Shown here in pieces: positions 22,101 through 33,096 of a DNA stretch of 64,000 nt. Below the pieces are notes generated by a model, which had not been told where the DNA came from, ran no database searches, and saw only the letters and a list, made by a program, of their open reading frames with translations. Where the stretch lies: assembly GCA_963969365.1 (NCBI GenBank), contig OZ017752.1, positions 2,914,001-2,978,000 of the forward strand, given 5' to 3'. The first letter of the stretch is position 1, and every line of letters starts with the position of its first letter. The DNA comes from Asterochloris sp. CNOR1 (Eukaryota > Chlorophyta > Trebouxiophyceae > Trebouxiales > Trebouxiaceae). The translations under genes and the position numbers were made by a program.

Positions 22101-25100
22101 CCGCTGTGCAAGCCAGGGAGCGCTCACAGTCAGGCTGAGCAGGCCTGTGCTGACTCAGCGACTGGACGGCTGCAGGTTGTGCAGGGGCACAGGCAGACTG
22201 GCCGCCCTTGTCGTCTGCAGGCCTGCCCAAGCTCTTCGCTGCCAAGCCTGGAGCAGCAGCAGCCTGCAGACATGCAGGCAAGAAGCCATCACATCATGGA
22301 GTGCTTGCATCAACATGACCCAAAGGAGGCCAACCACTCTGGCCAGATCTCAATAGTGGGGCAATGAGGCACATATCTGACAGGCTGCCTGGTGACCTGC
22401 CGTCACGCACATGATGTGCACTTGGACAGGACTGCACGCGCAAAGATCCCAAGCCAGGCCGGCACGCCATGAAGCAACACAGCCATGCCTGGCGGCTCAG
22501 AGGCCAACACGCAAGCCGCAGAAGCTATAGCTGATGCTGGTCAACCCTGCCCACAGTCAACCGACTCACGTCTTGGTGTGACGTCGCTTGGGCCCGGTCC
22601 TGATGACTGCCTGCGCTGGAATGGGTGGGCATGGGATGTTCTGGCTTTGCGACCTTGCAGGGCCTGCAGGCAGAGCAAGACACAGCTGCAGACACCTGAG
22701 TTCACAAGGCCATGTAGCAACTTAAAGAGCACGACTGCCTCAACCAAGCTGGGCAACAAAACAAAGGGTGTTCACTGGTTATAGTGCACAAGCCACACAT
22801 TCAAGTCACCAAGCCTTCTGAGTAAATTTGTGGAGAGTAAGTGTACGTGCCATGCTTGGATTTTTTTGAGGCAGCACAGCTGAGCCCTGGAGCAGCCAAT
22901 GCGCACAAGGCACAGATCCCACAGAGACACGAGGTCGTCCACACTCTGTCGCACAGGGCAGAGGTTTCACAAAGATATGAGGACACCCAGACTCCAGTGC
23001 CCCTCACCTCTGCGCTGAGCTGCTATCCTCTGCCTCACGCCTGCGCTTGGGGCCGGCCTGGCACTCAGCTGCTGCCCCATTGCCGGCATGGCTGTGGCCT
23101 GAGGCACCAGGCACTGGCCCGCCGCTGCCAGCAGCGCCGCCCTCGGCCACGGCCCCACTGCCGGCATGGCTGTGGCCTGAGGCACCAGGCACTGCCCGGC
23201 CAGCGCTACTCAGCCCCAGTGCCAACCGCTGAGAGTGCATCCTGCAGCAAAATGTACTCCTCTCTTGCAATGTATCTCAGCCTCTGTTGCAATGTATCTC
23301 AGCCTGCTTCCCTGCATTTCACAGGCACTGGTGGAGCATTCCCCAGGTCCCCGCTGTTGCACCTGCTACCAACTCTGTGCTGCTCAAGACCACTGATCCA
23401 CATGAGTGACCAGGCAAGCCATGCGGGGTGGCACCTGGCTATGCTTCATTGCTCTCGCGCTCGCACCTGATGACCTGCTTCATCTGTTGGAATCCCACCA
23501 CTCCCACTGCTGCAGGCTGAGGGACAGCTTGCCGACCCCCTGCAGGACCAGCAGGCTGCTGGAGGTCCTGGTGCGCCCCAAGCTGCACTCCTTGAGGGGC
23601 AGGGTCCTGGAGGTCATGCTTTTGCGCAGCTGCCCCAGCTGCGCACCTGCCATCACTGCCCTCAGTGCCATCTGCGGGTGCACTCCCTGCAGCTGCGTCT
23701 GCAAAGCAGGGCAGCATCTTGTTGGTAAAGGCAGCATGTCAAACAGCAGGGGACTGGTGGCATAGTGGCAGTGGATTCTGTGCTGATGCAGCAGCCACAA
23801 AGGTGACCGTTGACAAGGAGGCTCGTTCAGGAAGTCTGGCCATGAGTCCTCACACAAGGATGTGCTGCACCCATGCCTCCCTGAGCCGCATACTGAAGGT
23901 GGTGTTTGTGGACTATAAAAGCGGCAGTCTCACTCAGCTGAGCTCACCGTGCAAGCTGCCGCCTAACTCCAGAGGCACAGCCCTCCCAGCCTTGTGGATG
24001 AAAGCTGCTGCTGGCGTCTCCAGGCCCTTCTTTGACCACGCCAAGGCTTGCCAGGCAGCAGCAGCTCTGGCCCCATTGCCAAACTTGTTGTTCGCCTTGA
24101 CCTCAACATCAAGGGGCTTGGCAGAATCTGCCGGTCTTCCGCCACTTGACTCGGCCGGACCTGCCTGCGGCTCATGTGCAGCATCTGCTGCATGAGCAGC
24201 AGCAGAGGCCTGCCTGTGCAAGTCTGCCGCTGTCTGCACCACCACAGCAGCAGGCTGGACAGCCACTGTTGGGCTGGGACACCTCAGCTCAGTGAGCTGA
24301 GCCGGGGCTGCCTGCTGCTGAGGTGTAGCATCTGCTGCATGGCCAGCAGCAGAGGTGTGCATGTGCAAGTCTACCGCTGTCTGCACCACCACAGCACCCA
24401 CAGCTGGGCTGGGACACCTCAGCTCGGCTGGGGCTGCCTGCTTCTGAGGTGCAGCTTCTTGTGCATGCACAGCAGCAGGTTCTGGTGAACTGGCACCTGG
24501 CGCCAGCCTCAGCTCAGCTGCACCTGCCTGCTTCTGAGGTGCAGGATCTGCTGCATCGACAGCAGCGGCGGCATGCTTGCTTGACCCAGGCGGGCAGCCT
24601 GCAGCGCGCAAGCTAGACTGGCTGGTCAGGGACTCCCCACACATGAGCTCAGACGAATCGCATCCGCTGATCAGCCCAGGGATGCGCTGGGGGCACTCTG
24701 TCCTGTCATTGACAGGACCCATGATGTCAGACTTGTCTGCAGCCTGGTTCCCTGCAACAGAGCTGATGCGCACAGGGGCAGAGCTGCCGCCAATGCCAGC
24801 TCGTCTGGCTGGCAGGAAGCCTGTGCTGCCAGCCTTGGGAGCTCCCTCACTGCAAGCAGCACAGCTGGCGCCTGGCACAGCAGTCCCGCTGGCATGGCCT
24901 GCCTCTGCAGCGCCCCTGGCCTGCCCCGCTTCCGCAGCAGCAGCCCCTGCTGGTCCCGCCTCTGCAGCAGACCCATCTGCCTGGCCCGCCCCTGCAGTGA
25001 CACTCCCCGCCTCCGCAGCAGTCCTGGCACAAGGGCCAGCACCAGCAGCACCGGTGCTGCCAACTGCCCCTGCCCCCAGGCCTGCTGGTCCTTCAATCTT

Positions 25101-28100
25101 GGCACCAAGCTGGCAGACTCGCTGGGCATATGGGGTGCCCCTGGTTCCACATGGGTCCCCGCGTGTGGCACGTGGCTTCCTGTCTGTTGCACGTTGGGCC
25201 GTTGAGGGCAGTGATCTTCGCGTTGAACCAGGAGGCATGACACGGACGCCTGAGATGGCTGACATGGTGCGGCTCAGGCGCTTCTGAAGCCAGCGCCAGG
25301 GTGCTGGCCGAGCCCCCCGAGGGCCGCACTGCTGTGGTGCGGACTGGCCGGACACCTTGACAGAGGCTTTGGGTGCCACCTGCTGCAGCAGTCGCCCTGA
25401 CCCTGGTCCTGCTACCGCCGCCATGGATAGGCCCGTGGCGGTGCCTGTCTGCACCGTCGGTGTGGAGGATTTGCCTGCTGCTGTGAGTGACGGCGGTGCC
25501 TGCTGGGAGCTGCCTGGCAGGGCAGCATGTTTGCCTGCTGCTGCAGCCAGAACTGCGCTGCTGGCGGCAGCAGCCACAGCTTGGGGCTGGGCAGGGGCGC
25601 CAGCTGGCTGCCTTGCCAGCTCAGTCGCAACCTCCAGCGCCAGCCTTGGCAGGGAAGCAGCAGCAGGAGGGCTCTGGCCGCGCGTCCTACAAGCATGGGC
25701 AGTGCCTGCCACACCCTCAGTGCCTGCTGGTGCTGGAGGCGTTGCTGTTGCTGGACACTGCTTCGAGCAGTTGTGCAGCCCACAGAGTTGAGCCCTCGCC
25801 TTGGCTTGCGATGTCAGTACAGCCTTGAGGAAACCCTCCTCAGTCTGCGGGCAAGCAGGCCATCACATAAGCCATGCGTGATGGTGCACAGCTGGCTAAT
25901 TTGACATGATCAGGAGAGGGCCTGCACTGCATGTGTATAAGGACAGGCATGCCATGCAAAAAGGACACATTAAAGAAATTGGAGAGACAGGGAGGCCCGT
26001 CCTGGCAGCCTGACAATGGCCTAACAATGACAACAGTTGGTTTAATATCTGTATCTACAGGCAGATCGCCCAACTGAGGTGGCTCAGATGCAGAGCCTTT
26101 CATGTCATCAGATGCAATCAACCTGCAGCCGTCAGCCAGCAGTGAGATCTGCATGCACCTGCACCTGCACCTTGGCTGGGCTGTTGCTCATGGCGGCGGA
26201 AGGCGATGGGGCACTTTTGCGCCGAGCGGCACCAGGCAACGGGGTGCGATTCTTCTGCCTGTGTCGCATAGTCCACTTGATGCCACAGGCATTGCAGAGC
26301 TCGTTGCGGCGGGTAGGGCCAGGGCGCCACGTTGGTGTATCTACAGGCAGGCCAGTCAACAGGGTGAGCAGTGGAATAATCTTGTCCCAACACATGGCGG
26401 CACATTACCCAATCAAGTTGCAGAGCAAAAGAGAAGGTCAACCCTCATGTTTGCAGGCTTCAAAGGGTTTGGTTGAGGGGGACCAAGCAGCAGACATCAC
26501 GTCCAATGTTCCCGACTTTCTGCTCGAGCAATGACAGCCTCAGCAGTGGCGCGCAATGAGGCCAGCCCCATTCAGCACACATTGGCCTCGATTTGTGCCG
26601 CTGTCCTACCCGCGCAAAGGCTGTCTGTCACATCGCAGGGGCAAAGCATGCGGGCAAAGTGTCTACCCACCTTCTAAGCCACACCAGGCACACACCCTTC
26701 CATGCCCAGCCTCAACATAACACTTGGTGGACTCCGCTGGGCTGGTTGCCACTGGGCTGGCAGAGCACTCTGAGCAGCTCTGCGCAGGCTGCTGCACCAC
26801 TGCCACAGTCGTCAGCGGCGCACTGGGTCTGTGCAGGGCATCAGATCGTCTCAGGTGCGTGGCGGCCATGCAGGGCTTGCCAGCTGCAGCGCTCAGCGGG
26901 GCATCCTCACTGCGCAGGGAAGCTGAATGCTCTGGCTGCGTAATGGCCTTGGAGGGCACGCCAGCCTGTGCTGATGCCTCATGAGGCACAGCCTGGCCCC
27001 CACTGGCTGAGGCAAGCCTGGCACTCCGATTTGGCATAGTTCGGGGCTTGGCAATGACCCTGCCAGCTGAAGTGACCACCAGCTGGGAGGCTCCCCGGAT
27101 GTTTGCCTGCAGCAGAAGAGTGAGCAGATCAGGCTGCTGCACCCTGCAGATGGCATCGGCGCGGGTTTGAGCTGGCTGTGTTGCAACAATGTAATCTTTC
27201 AGTACCAGTCAATGCAGCAATGAACAGCCTGCAGCACCAGATGAGGCGGGGCAACCAGATATGCAATTGATGAACAGGCTTTCGCCTGAAGCTCCCCCCC
27301 GCTCCCCCCCTCGCCGCCCCCGGCCGAGCTCTGGCACAATCTTCCCTAGCAAGACCCTCCAGCGCTGAACAAGGCCAAAAAGGATGTTTGCGATGACAGC
27401 TTGCTTTGGTGCATCCATCCTGAAGTGCGCCAATATACATACCCCTATATCAAGCTGAGCTGGCAACTGCATCAAGCAGGCCTGAGCTGCAAGTGGGTGC
27501 AGATCTAGCAAGGAACGCTGCTCTGCACACCTGATGCTGCAAGTTTGGCAAAGCCAGGGGGCCTGGGATGCTGAGGCAGAGTGAATCAGGCAGCAAGTGT
27601 TGCTGCGCAGCCCGCAGCAGGCTTGCCAGGCGGTTCCTGACCTTCCACGCCGCTTTTGGTTTTTGTGCCTGCCTAGTCTTCAGCGCTGTGCCCAGCACAG
27701 ATGGGATGAAGCCCACAATCGGCATCTTTAGCTTGCCTCGCATCCAGGCAATGCCGCAGGCATTGCACAGCGTTCTGAAGCCGTGTGGGCCCTGTCGCCA
27801 CTGTACGCTGCCTGCACAAGGTCGGGCAGTGTCAGTCAGAGGCAGGGCTATGTGTGGCCTCTTCGTGCTGCAGGGTGTCCGCGATCATAAGATGGGTGCT
27901 ATGCACTGTAACAGGCAGCCACCTGCTGGCTGCAAAGAAAAGGGGGACTATATGACAGGCCCAGGCCAGTCAAAAGGAACAAATGCTGAAGGCAGAGTGG
28001 GATCTGCTTTGCAATTGCAGTCCAGCAGCCTGCGCACCTGCACAGCCACAGTGACTGCAGCACCTTGGCCACTCCCTGTTGCTGCCCGCCTTTGAGCAGC

Positions 28101-29530
28101 TGTTGGTCCGTGGACACCCCTCTTTGCACGCTGGCCCTAACCATTCTGAGCGCTGCTGCTTGCTCACCCAGGGTGCCCCGCGGCCTGCCTGCTGCACAGG
28201 GGCTGTGCCTGCCTTCCCCTTAATGCCAGAGGCCAGCGGCCGATGCAGCAGCGCAAGTGAAGCCTGCCTCCAGCGGCCGGGCGACATCCAGGGCAGGAGG
28301 GCTGCAGGGTTTGTGCCCGAGCACAGGAGCCTGCGAGACGTGGGCCCCGAATGTGTGTTTCCCAGGGCTTGCCCAGTGGGTGCGACGGCGGCAGCAGGGC
28401 CAGCACCAGAAGACGAGGCGGCGGCGCCTGTACCCCCACCAGCAGGGGCTGGCTTGGACTGGCCCTGGCTGCTGCTGCGGATGGGGCCAGTGGTGCTGCC
28501 CTTCACAGTGCCTGCAGCTGGCGGCGACGGCACATGGCCTTTGCTGAGGTAGCTCTCCTGCGGCAGCTTCTCCCGCTCAATGGTGTGAGGGGGCTTTGTG
28601 GCCATGGTTGCCGGCTGCCAGGTGCGTCTGGGGCCGTCCCCAGGTGTGGCAGCTGTGCTGCTGGGCGCTGAGTGCGCAGGCACCGTGACTGCGCCAGCTC
28701 TGCTGGCACCCCTGCTGCTGCCAGCCCCACAGGTGTGCACCGCGCTCTCTGCGGCGGCTGACCGAGCCTGGCAGGAGGCTGGTGTGCCACCCTCAAGGAG
28801 CGAGGGTGCTCCCACATGGTCGGTGCCCCATCTGCCACTGCAGATGCGCGGCCTGCTGTTCAACAGCCCAGGAGCAGCCGTGGGGGCTGCTGGTGCAGCA
28901 GCGCCAGGCTGCGTGGCTGCTGCCTTGCCGCTGAGCAACGCGCCAGAGCTGCCGCCAGGTGGTGCCTTGGTGCACTGCATTGCTCGAGCCAGAGGGCCAG
29001 GGCGGGGCACCCGCAGGGGACTGAGACTGCAGTCCCAGGGCTGCCATGCAGGGGTGTCTCCCGTGTGGCTGTGGTCCTTCTGCCCCCTGGCACACCAAGG
29101 AGCCGTGCCTGAGCCTGACGGCGCCCCAGCAGGCTGCTTGCCGCGCTCTGGGCAGCCTGCGGGGCCACGATTTGACAAGGGCCGGGTTGCTGGTTCCCTC
29201 TGGGGGTCTGGGGGGTTCGCTGGGGCCAATGTGAGGCTCCAGGGACTGAGCAAGACAGCTTTCCGCCCCGGGACAGGCAGGGCTGGCTGCCGTTTCTTGG
29301 GCCCCTGCCTGGCCTTGGGCCTGTCCCGGCGCCTCTGAGCCGTCGAGGCAGCATTGTGGGCCCTGGTGGATCGCCTGACCTCCGGTAAGGGGTCCTGAGG
29401 CAACCCTGCTGCAGCTGCCTCCTGCTGCATGCAGTGCGGCAACGGTGGCCGCAACACTGCGCTTCGTCAGCTGCTGCTCCTGTTGCGCCTACATCAGGCC
29501 CCATGGCTCCACCAGCCCAGCCAGCTAGAA
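19176..29530 (-). CDS. Large low-complexity protein with two GATA zinc fingers
   Basis: Exons in transcript order, start uncertain: about 29.5 kb-28038, from 27811, about 27140-26671, 26340-26171, 25844-23948, 23698-23467, 23241-23008, 22663-22570, 22263-21763, 21531-20269, 20027-19176. Finger 1 is CSHCGCAG joined to SVQWRQGPHGFRTLCNACG (C-x2-C-x18-C-x2-C, plant-type spacing). Finger 2 is CAWCGLEG joined to DTPTWRPGPTRRNELCNACG (x19). Both are split by a phase-1 intron four residues after the second Cys. GATA fingers bind DNA, so a nuclear role is expected; PKRRRE and RKRK patches could be nuclear signals. The rest is Ala/Gly/Pro/Gln-rich, with a RRSTR motif near the start, about 42-residue repeats (PAELRCPSP, VVVQTAADLH) in the 25.8-kb exon and a polyproline end (PPPPPALPPLPPALPLPPG). 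Two neighbouring genes remain possible. Confidence 0.78.
23091..23215 (-). repeat. 60-bp in-frame duplication in the GATA gene
   Basis: A coding duplication giving VPGASGHSHAGSGAVAE and then VPGASGHSHAGNGAAAE. The nucleotide copies are nearly identical, so the event is recent. Confidence 0.85.
23262..23313. repeat. 24-bp direct repeat
   Basis: Two adjacent copies of tgcaatgtatctcagcctct or close, in a GATA-gene intron. Confidence 0.8.
27291..27325. repeat. Cytosine-rich tract
   Basis: gctccccccccgctccccccc and following C runs on +, within an intron of the GATA gene. It is a possible G-quadruplex former on the minus strand and a likely sequencing trouble spot. Confidence 0.7.
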
Positions 29531-30182
29531 TACCTGGGCCCCTGACAGACAGGGAAGCAGATGTCATTACTTCTTGATGTCAACGGCGGGACAACCATTG
29601 GCAGCGCCTGCGTGCAGGCTGGAGGACAGCACACACTCTCACCGCATGGCCTTTGGAATCCTCTCTCCCCATGTCACAAATTGATTGGAGCTGCAATCTG
29701 GATTGCCTCAACTGAGCTGACTCTCTTGGAAAGCATTTGCAATGAGTATTGAGTGTGCCTGCAAGAGCCATGTCATGGCTGTAGACCTAAAGGTGCCTTC
29801 CTCGATCCACTGTTGTCAAACATTCACCTTTAGTGCATTTTCTAACATTTGCAGTGTGAGATGAGGTGCTGTAACACTTTTCCTAGCTTGAGCTGATCTG
29901 CCACGGGCTGCCGTGAACAAACAGCTCGGTCAAAGTCTGGGTCACATCAACATGCAGATGGCTTACAGAGAAAACAAGCGAGGACTAGATGGAGAGCATT
30001 AATTCCAGTCATGTCTCTGATGTGCGCCGGTCTGCCATGGTTGCCTGGGGAACCACCTGCATGCAGAGCTTGGTGATCGCAGATGTCACTGATTTCTACC
30101 AGCAGCAGTCGATCGTGAGCAGCACAATGGGTGCACCCTCCCGGAGCACAACTATCAGGCAACATCATGAGACCATCACATC
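29531..30182. other. Intergenic stretch, nothing coding seen
   Basis: Between the GATA gene 5' end and the stop of the coiled-coil gene, both on minus. It is AT-richer than the neighbours (for example near 29820-29870). It should hold the GATA gene promoter. Confidence 0.4.
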
Positions 30183-31105
30183 TTAGGCCTCAGGACCAAT
30201 TGCCAGACTCACATTCTGGACTGCGGCCTCTGTGGACTCCAGCGCCGCTGCAATCTCCTGCTGAATCTGCACTGCCCTGGCTGCCAGCACCTCTGGCGGC
30301 GTCTCTGGTGCTACAATGTCTGCATCCTTTGACTCCTGAGCCTCACGGTGCAGCGACAGCTGGTGCTGCAGGCCATGCAGCTGCATCAGTTTATCCTGCA
30401 CTTGCTGGTGGGCGTCTGACACAGCTTCCCGGGCTTGCAGGGTGGCATCCACCACAATGTCCTGCATCACACATGGAAAGCTGGGGTGAGCAGACTTTGC
30501 TAAGCCAGTGTGTGTGGATGTGGAGCCCTGCTATGCAGACCCAACAGGGGCCAGACAGTCATTGCTACAGCATAGACCGGCCCCTAGCAGGCATGGAGAT
30601 GCATCACTGGGTGATCTATTGATGCTCTGAGCCGGGCAGTTCCTCAGCTCAGGCATGGCGTCATTAGTGCTTGTGCATGACAGTGCTGCTGGTAAGCTGC
30701 TTCCCCTGCTGCAACGGCGTGCTGGAGCATCATGGCCTGATGCGGCCAAGCTCATACTCGTGGCAGGACTTGCCCTGGACTCTGATGCAGACACCGTCTT
30801 GGTGAGCTTCTCATACTCCTTGCGTTTGCCTCTCTGAGAGCCAGTCACTGCCGTCTCCTGGACCTGGAGGTTGAAAACATTGGCTTGGCGCTGCACATGC
30901 TTTGCATGAAGGCGACCCAGTGCCAAGGCTCACATGCTCTCCACACATCAGCACACGGGATAGCAACACGACAGCAGGCATGCCGTAACAAGCTCTGCAG
31001 GGAAGCTCACCTTGTCTGCAATGTTGCTGACCTGCTTCTGCAGGGTGTTGCCAGTGCTGCTGATGGTCTGGCCCATGTTTTCGACAATGCAAAAGGGGTC
31101 TGTCC
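30183..31105 (-). CDS. Coiled-coil protein of unknown function
   Basis: Three exons, all phase 0: about 31105-31011 (PFCIVENMGQTISSTGNTLQ, then KQVSNIADK), 30890-30795 (RQANVFNLQVQETAVTGSQ, then RGKRKEYEKLTKT) and 30461-30183 (DIVVDATLQAREAVSDAHQQ through to SLAIGPEA and stop). The heptad-like, Gln- and Ala-rich helices predict a coiled coil. The start codon is not found; more exons may lie up to 31.3 kb. No family is recognised. A role in a cytoskeletal or trafficking complex is possible but unsupported. Confidence 0.5.
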
Positions 31106-31636
31106 AGCTAAAGGTATGGCGCTTGAAGCTTATCTGACAGGTATCATCAATCGCTGGACCGGGTGCATCTCAGCTATAGCTAGTCATCCTCACAGCTTAA
31201 AGGATTGCAGATCGAACTAAAGGTTTTGCAGCCAATCCGTTGAACGTGGCACATCAAGCGCCCTGACAGATGCAGAGCTGCATCCTGCTGAGGCCAACAT
31301 TTGCACCGAGAAGCTGCAGCTCTGTGAGCCGTAGCACAGTCATCAGGTAGATTTGGTGGGAGCTGCGCATCACCCCGCATGGCAGTGATCATGCCTGTCA
31401 TGCAAGGATATTCTTGGGATAATCCTGTACCAAAGCACGGGCAGCACCCAAAATAAGTACCATCCTGATTGTGCAATGAAAGATGCCTATTGCCGAGCGA
31501 GGCTCTGAGACATGGCTGTGTCTCACGCTGCAGGCAGTTTGCGCCTGCGTTGCACACCGCAGCAGCCTTTGCCACCTTTGAGCGCCCTGGTAAGGCGGCA
31601 GGCACCACGTCCAGCAGGCCGGCAAGCGTTGTGGCC
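31106..31636. other. Divergent intergenic region
   Basis: Between the coiled-coil gene (-) and the cupin gene (+). It may contain the first exon of the former and both promoters. No motif stands out. Confidence 0.4.
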
Positions 31637-32794
31637 ATGGCTGGGGAGCAGCAGGACGAGCAGCCCAAGAATTTCCCCTACACCCACCTGTGAGTGGCAT
31701 ATGGCTTCAACCCCGGAGGATGAGCAGTGACACAGTGCTGCTGCCACCCTCACTTTGCTGCCAGCACATGCCTGACATGCGACATGGCTCCATCAACAGC
31801 ACTGCAAGGCACACGGCTGGGCCTACTGCAGGGCTGGCTGCCTGACAGGCTGTTGCCAGCGCATATTTCAACTGCCCAAGCTTGAGCTGTAGCCCTGATG
31901 TGCCAAGATGAGGCCTGACTATCCGCGAGGGCCCATGCTGAGCTGAGCTTCTGCACATAGTGTTGCAGGTGGGTCTCCAAAGATGGCGAGACACACATTT
32001 ATGAGGGCAAGATGAAGGGGTTTGATCTCAAGTCATACGCCGCAGAGCCCCAATTTGTCAAGGAGATTGGCCATTCAGTGAAGAAGGTCAGGCATGACAG
32101 GTGCCAAAAGATCCACTGTACCACACGCAGCAGGCCAAGAACACAAGAGTGCCACCATGAGCTACTGGTCCAGTCAGCTCACCGCAGCTGAGTACAGCCA
32201 AGCCTGTTGTTGTGGGCTGTCTGCATCACTGGCTTGCAAACATTGCTTATGGAGGCGCAGTGAGGATACTGGAAGGGGCATGCGGTCATGTCTATCTGTG
32301 AAACTTAGCAGTTGCCTGCACACCTCTGCAGACAGTCTTCTCTGAGCTGGCTCCTGGGCTGAAAAATGACTACCACCCCTGCCCCAACACTCAGTTTGTT
32401 GTCTGTATCAAGGGTTCCTGGTAAGCTCAGGACGCTGATTCTATCAGTCGGCAACAATGCCTGGGCATGTTCTGCACGTCCAAGCCTTTTGTTCTGCTGT
32501 GCAGGATGGTGAAGACCACGGATGGTACTGAGCGTGTGTTCAAAGCTGGGGATGTGCTGTTCCAGGACGACACAGAGAACTGCCCCAGCGACAAGCCGCC
32601 GCAGCACTACTCAGGTGGGGCGCTGCGTGGTCATGGTATGGTATACTGAGTTATTGCAGGCTGCAAGGCCTCAGCTGCATCTCTTCTGACCCATGCTTTT
32701 GTGCCCAGCAGCGGTTGTTGGCGATGAGCCCAATCAGCAATTCATCATTCAGATTGACAGGAAGGAGGAGGTCGACAACCCAGGCCCTCTGTGA
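31637..32794 (+). CDS. Small cupin-fold protein
   Basis: Complete five-exon gene: 31637-31689, 31969-32086, 32332-32420, 32505-32614, 32712-32794. All junctions are GT-AG with agreeing phases, giving about 150 residues from MAGEQQDEQPKNFPYTHLWV to EEVDNPGPL. The middle reads YHPCPNTQFVVCIKGSW, RVFKAGDVLFQDDTENCP and QHYSAVVGDEPNQQFIIQI. This follows the two-motif beta-barrel pattern of RmlC-like cupins (glycine turn, GDV, then an H-containing strand). It is close to a bacterial-style single-domain cupin, but the metal-binding histidines are sparse, so activity is doubtful. No signal peptide is seen and the site is probably cytosolic. A TGTAA lies 144 bases after the stop. Confidence 0.82.
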
Positions 32795-32937
32795 CGATGA
32801 TGTCTCTGACTGAGAGCACAGCCTGTATTGACTGCCATACTGTGTTGGCCTTCCCCTCCTGAAAGTGTGCCTACCTGACGCCCCCAGAAACCAATGAATG
32901 ACCAAACTTCCCCTGCAAGCATTGATGTCAACTGACT

Positions 32938-32942
32938 TGTAA
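32938..32942 (+). terminator. TGTAA poly(A)-type signal of the cupin gene
   Basis: TGTAA within an AT-rich stretch (cttgtaattaatc), placed as in chlorophyte transcripts. Confidence 0.55.
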
Positions 32943-33096
32943 TTAATCATGACTGGGCTCAGTTCAAAATCGCAGGGGCAATTTTGAATTCTCAGATCTC
33001 GACATCAAGGTTGAGAGGCAGGACATTGCGTGTATCTGCCGATAAGTTGTTCACCAGCAGCGCCTTCTGTGACCACCAATCCACATCGCGTCCGCG

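Noticed and set aside
24577-25287. 236-codon plus ORF, and similar ones at 28598-29338, 18833-19456 and 25357-25791
   Set aside because: Shadows of the minus-strand low-complexity GATA-gene exons; alanine/glycine/proline codons leave the opposite strand open.
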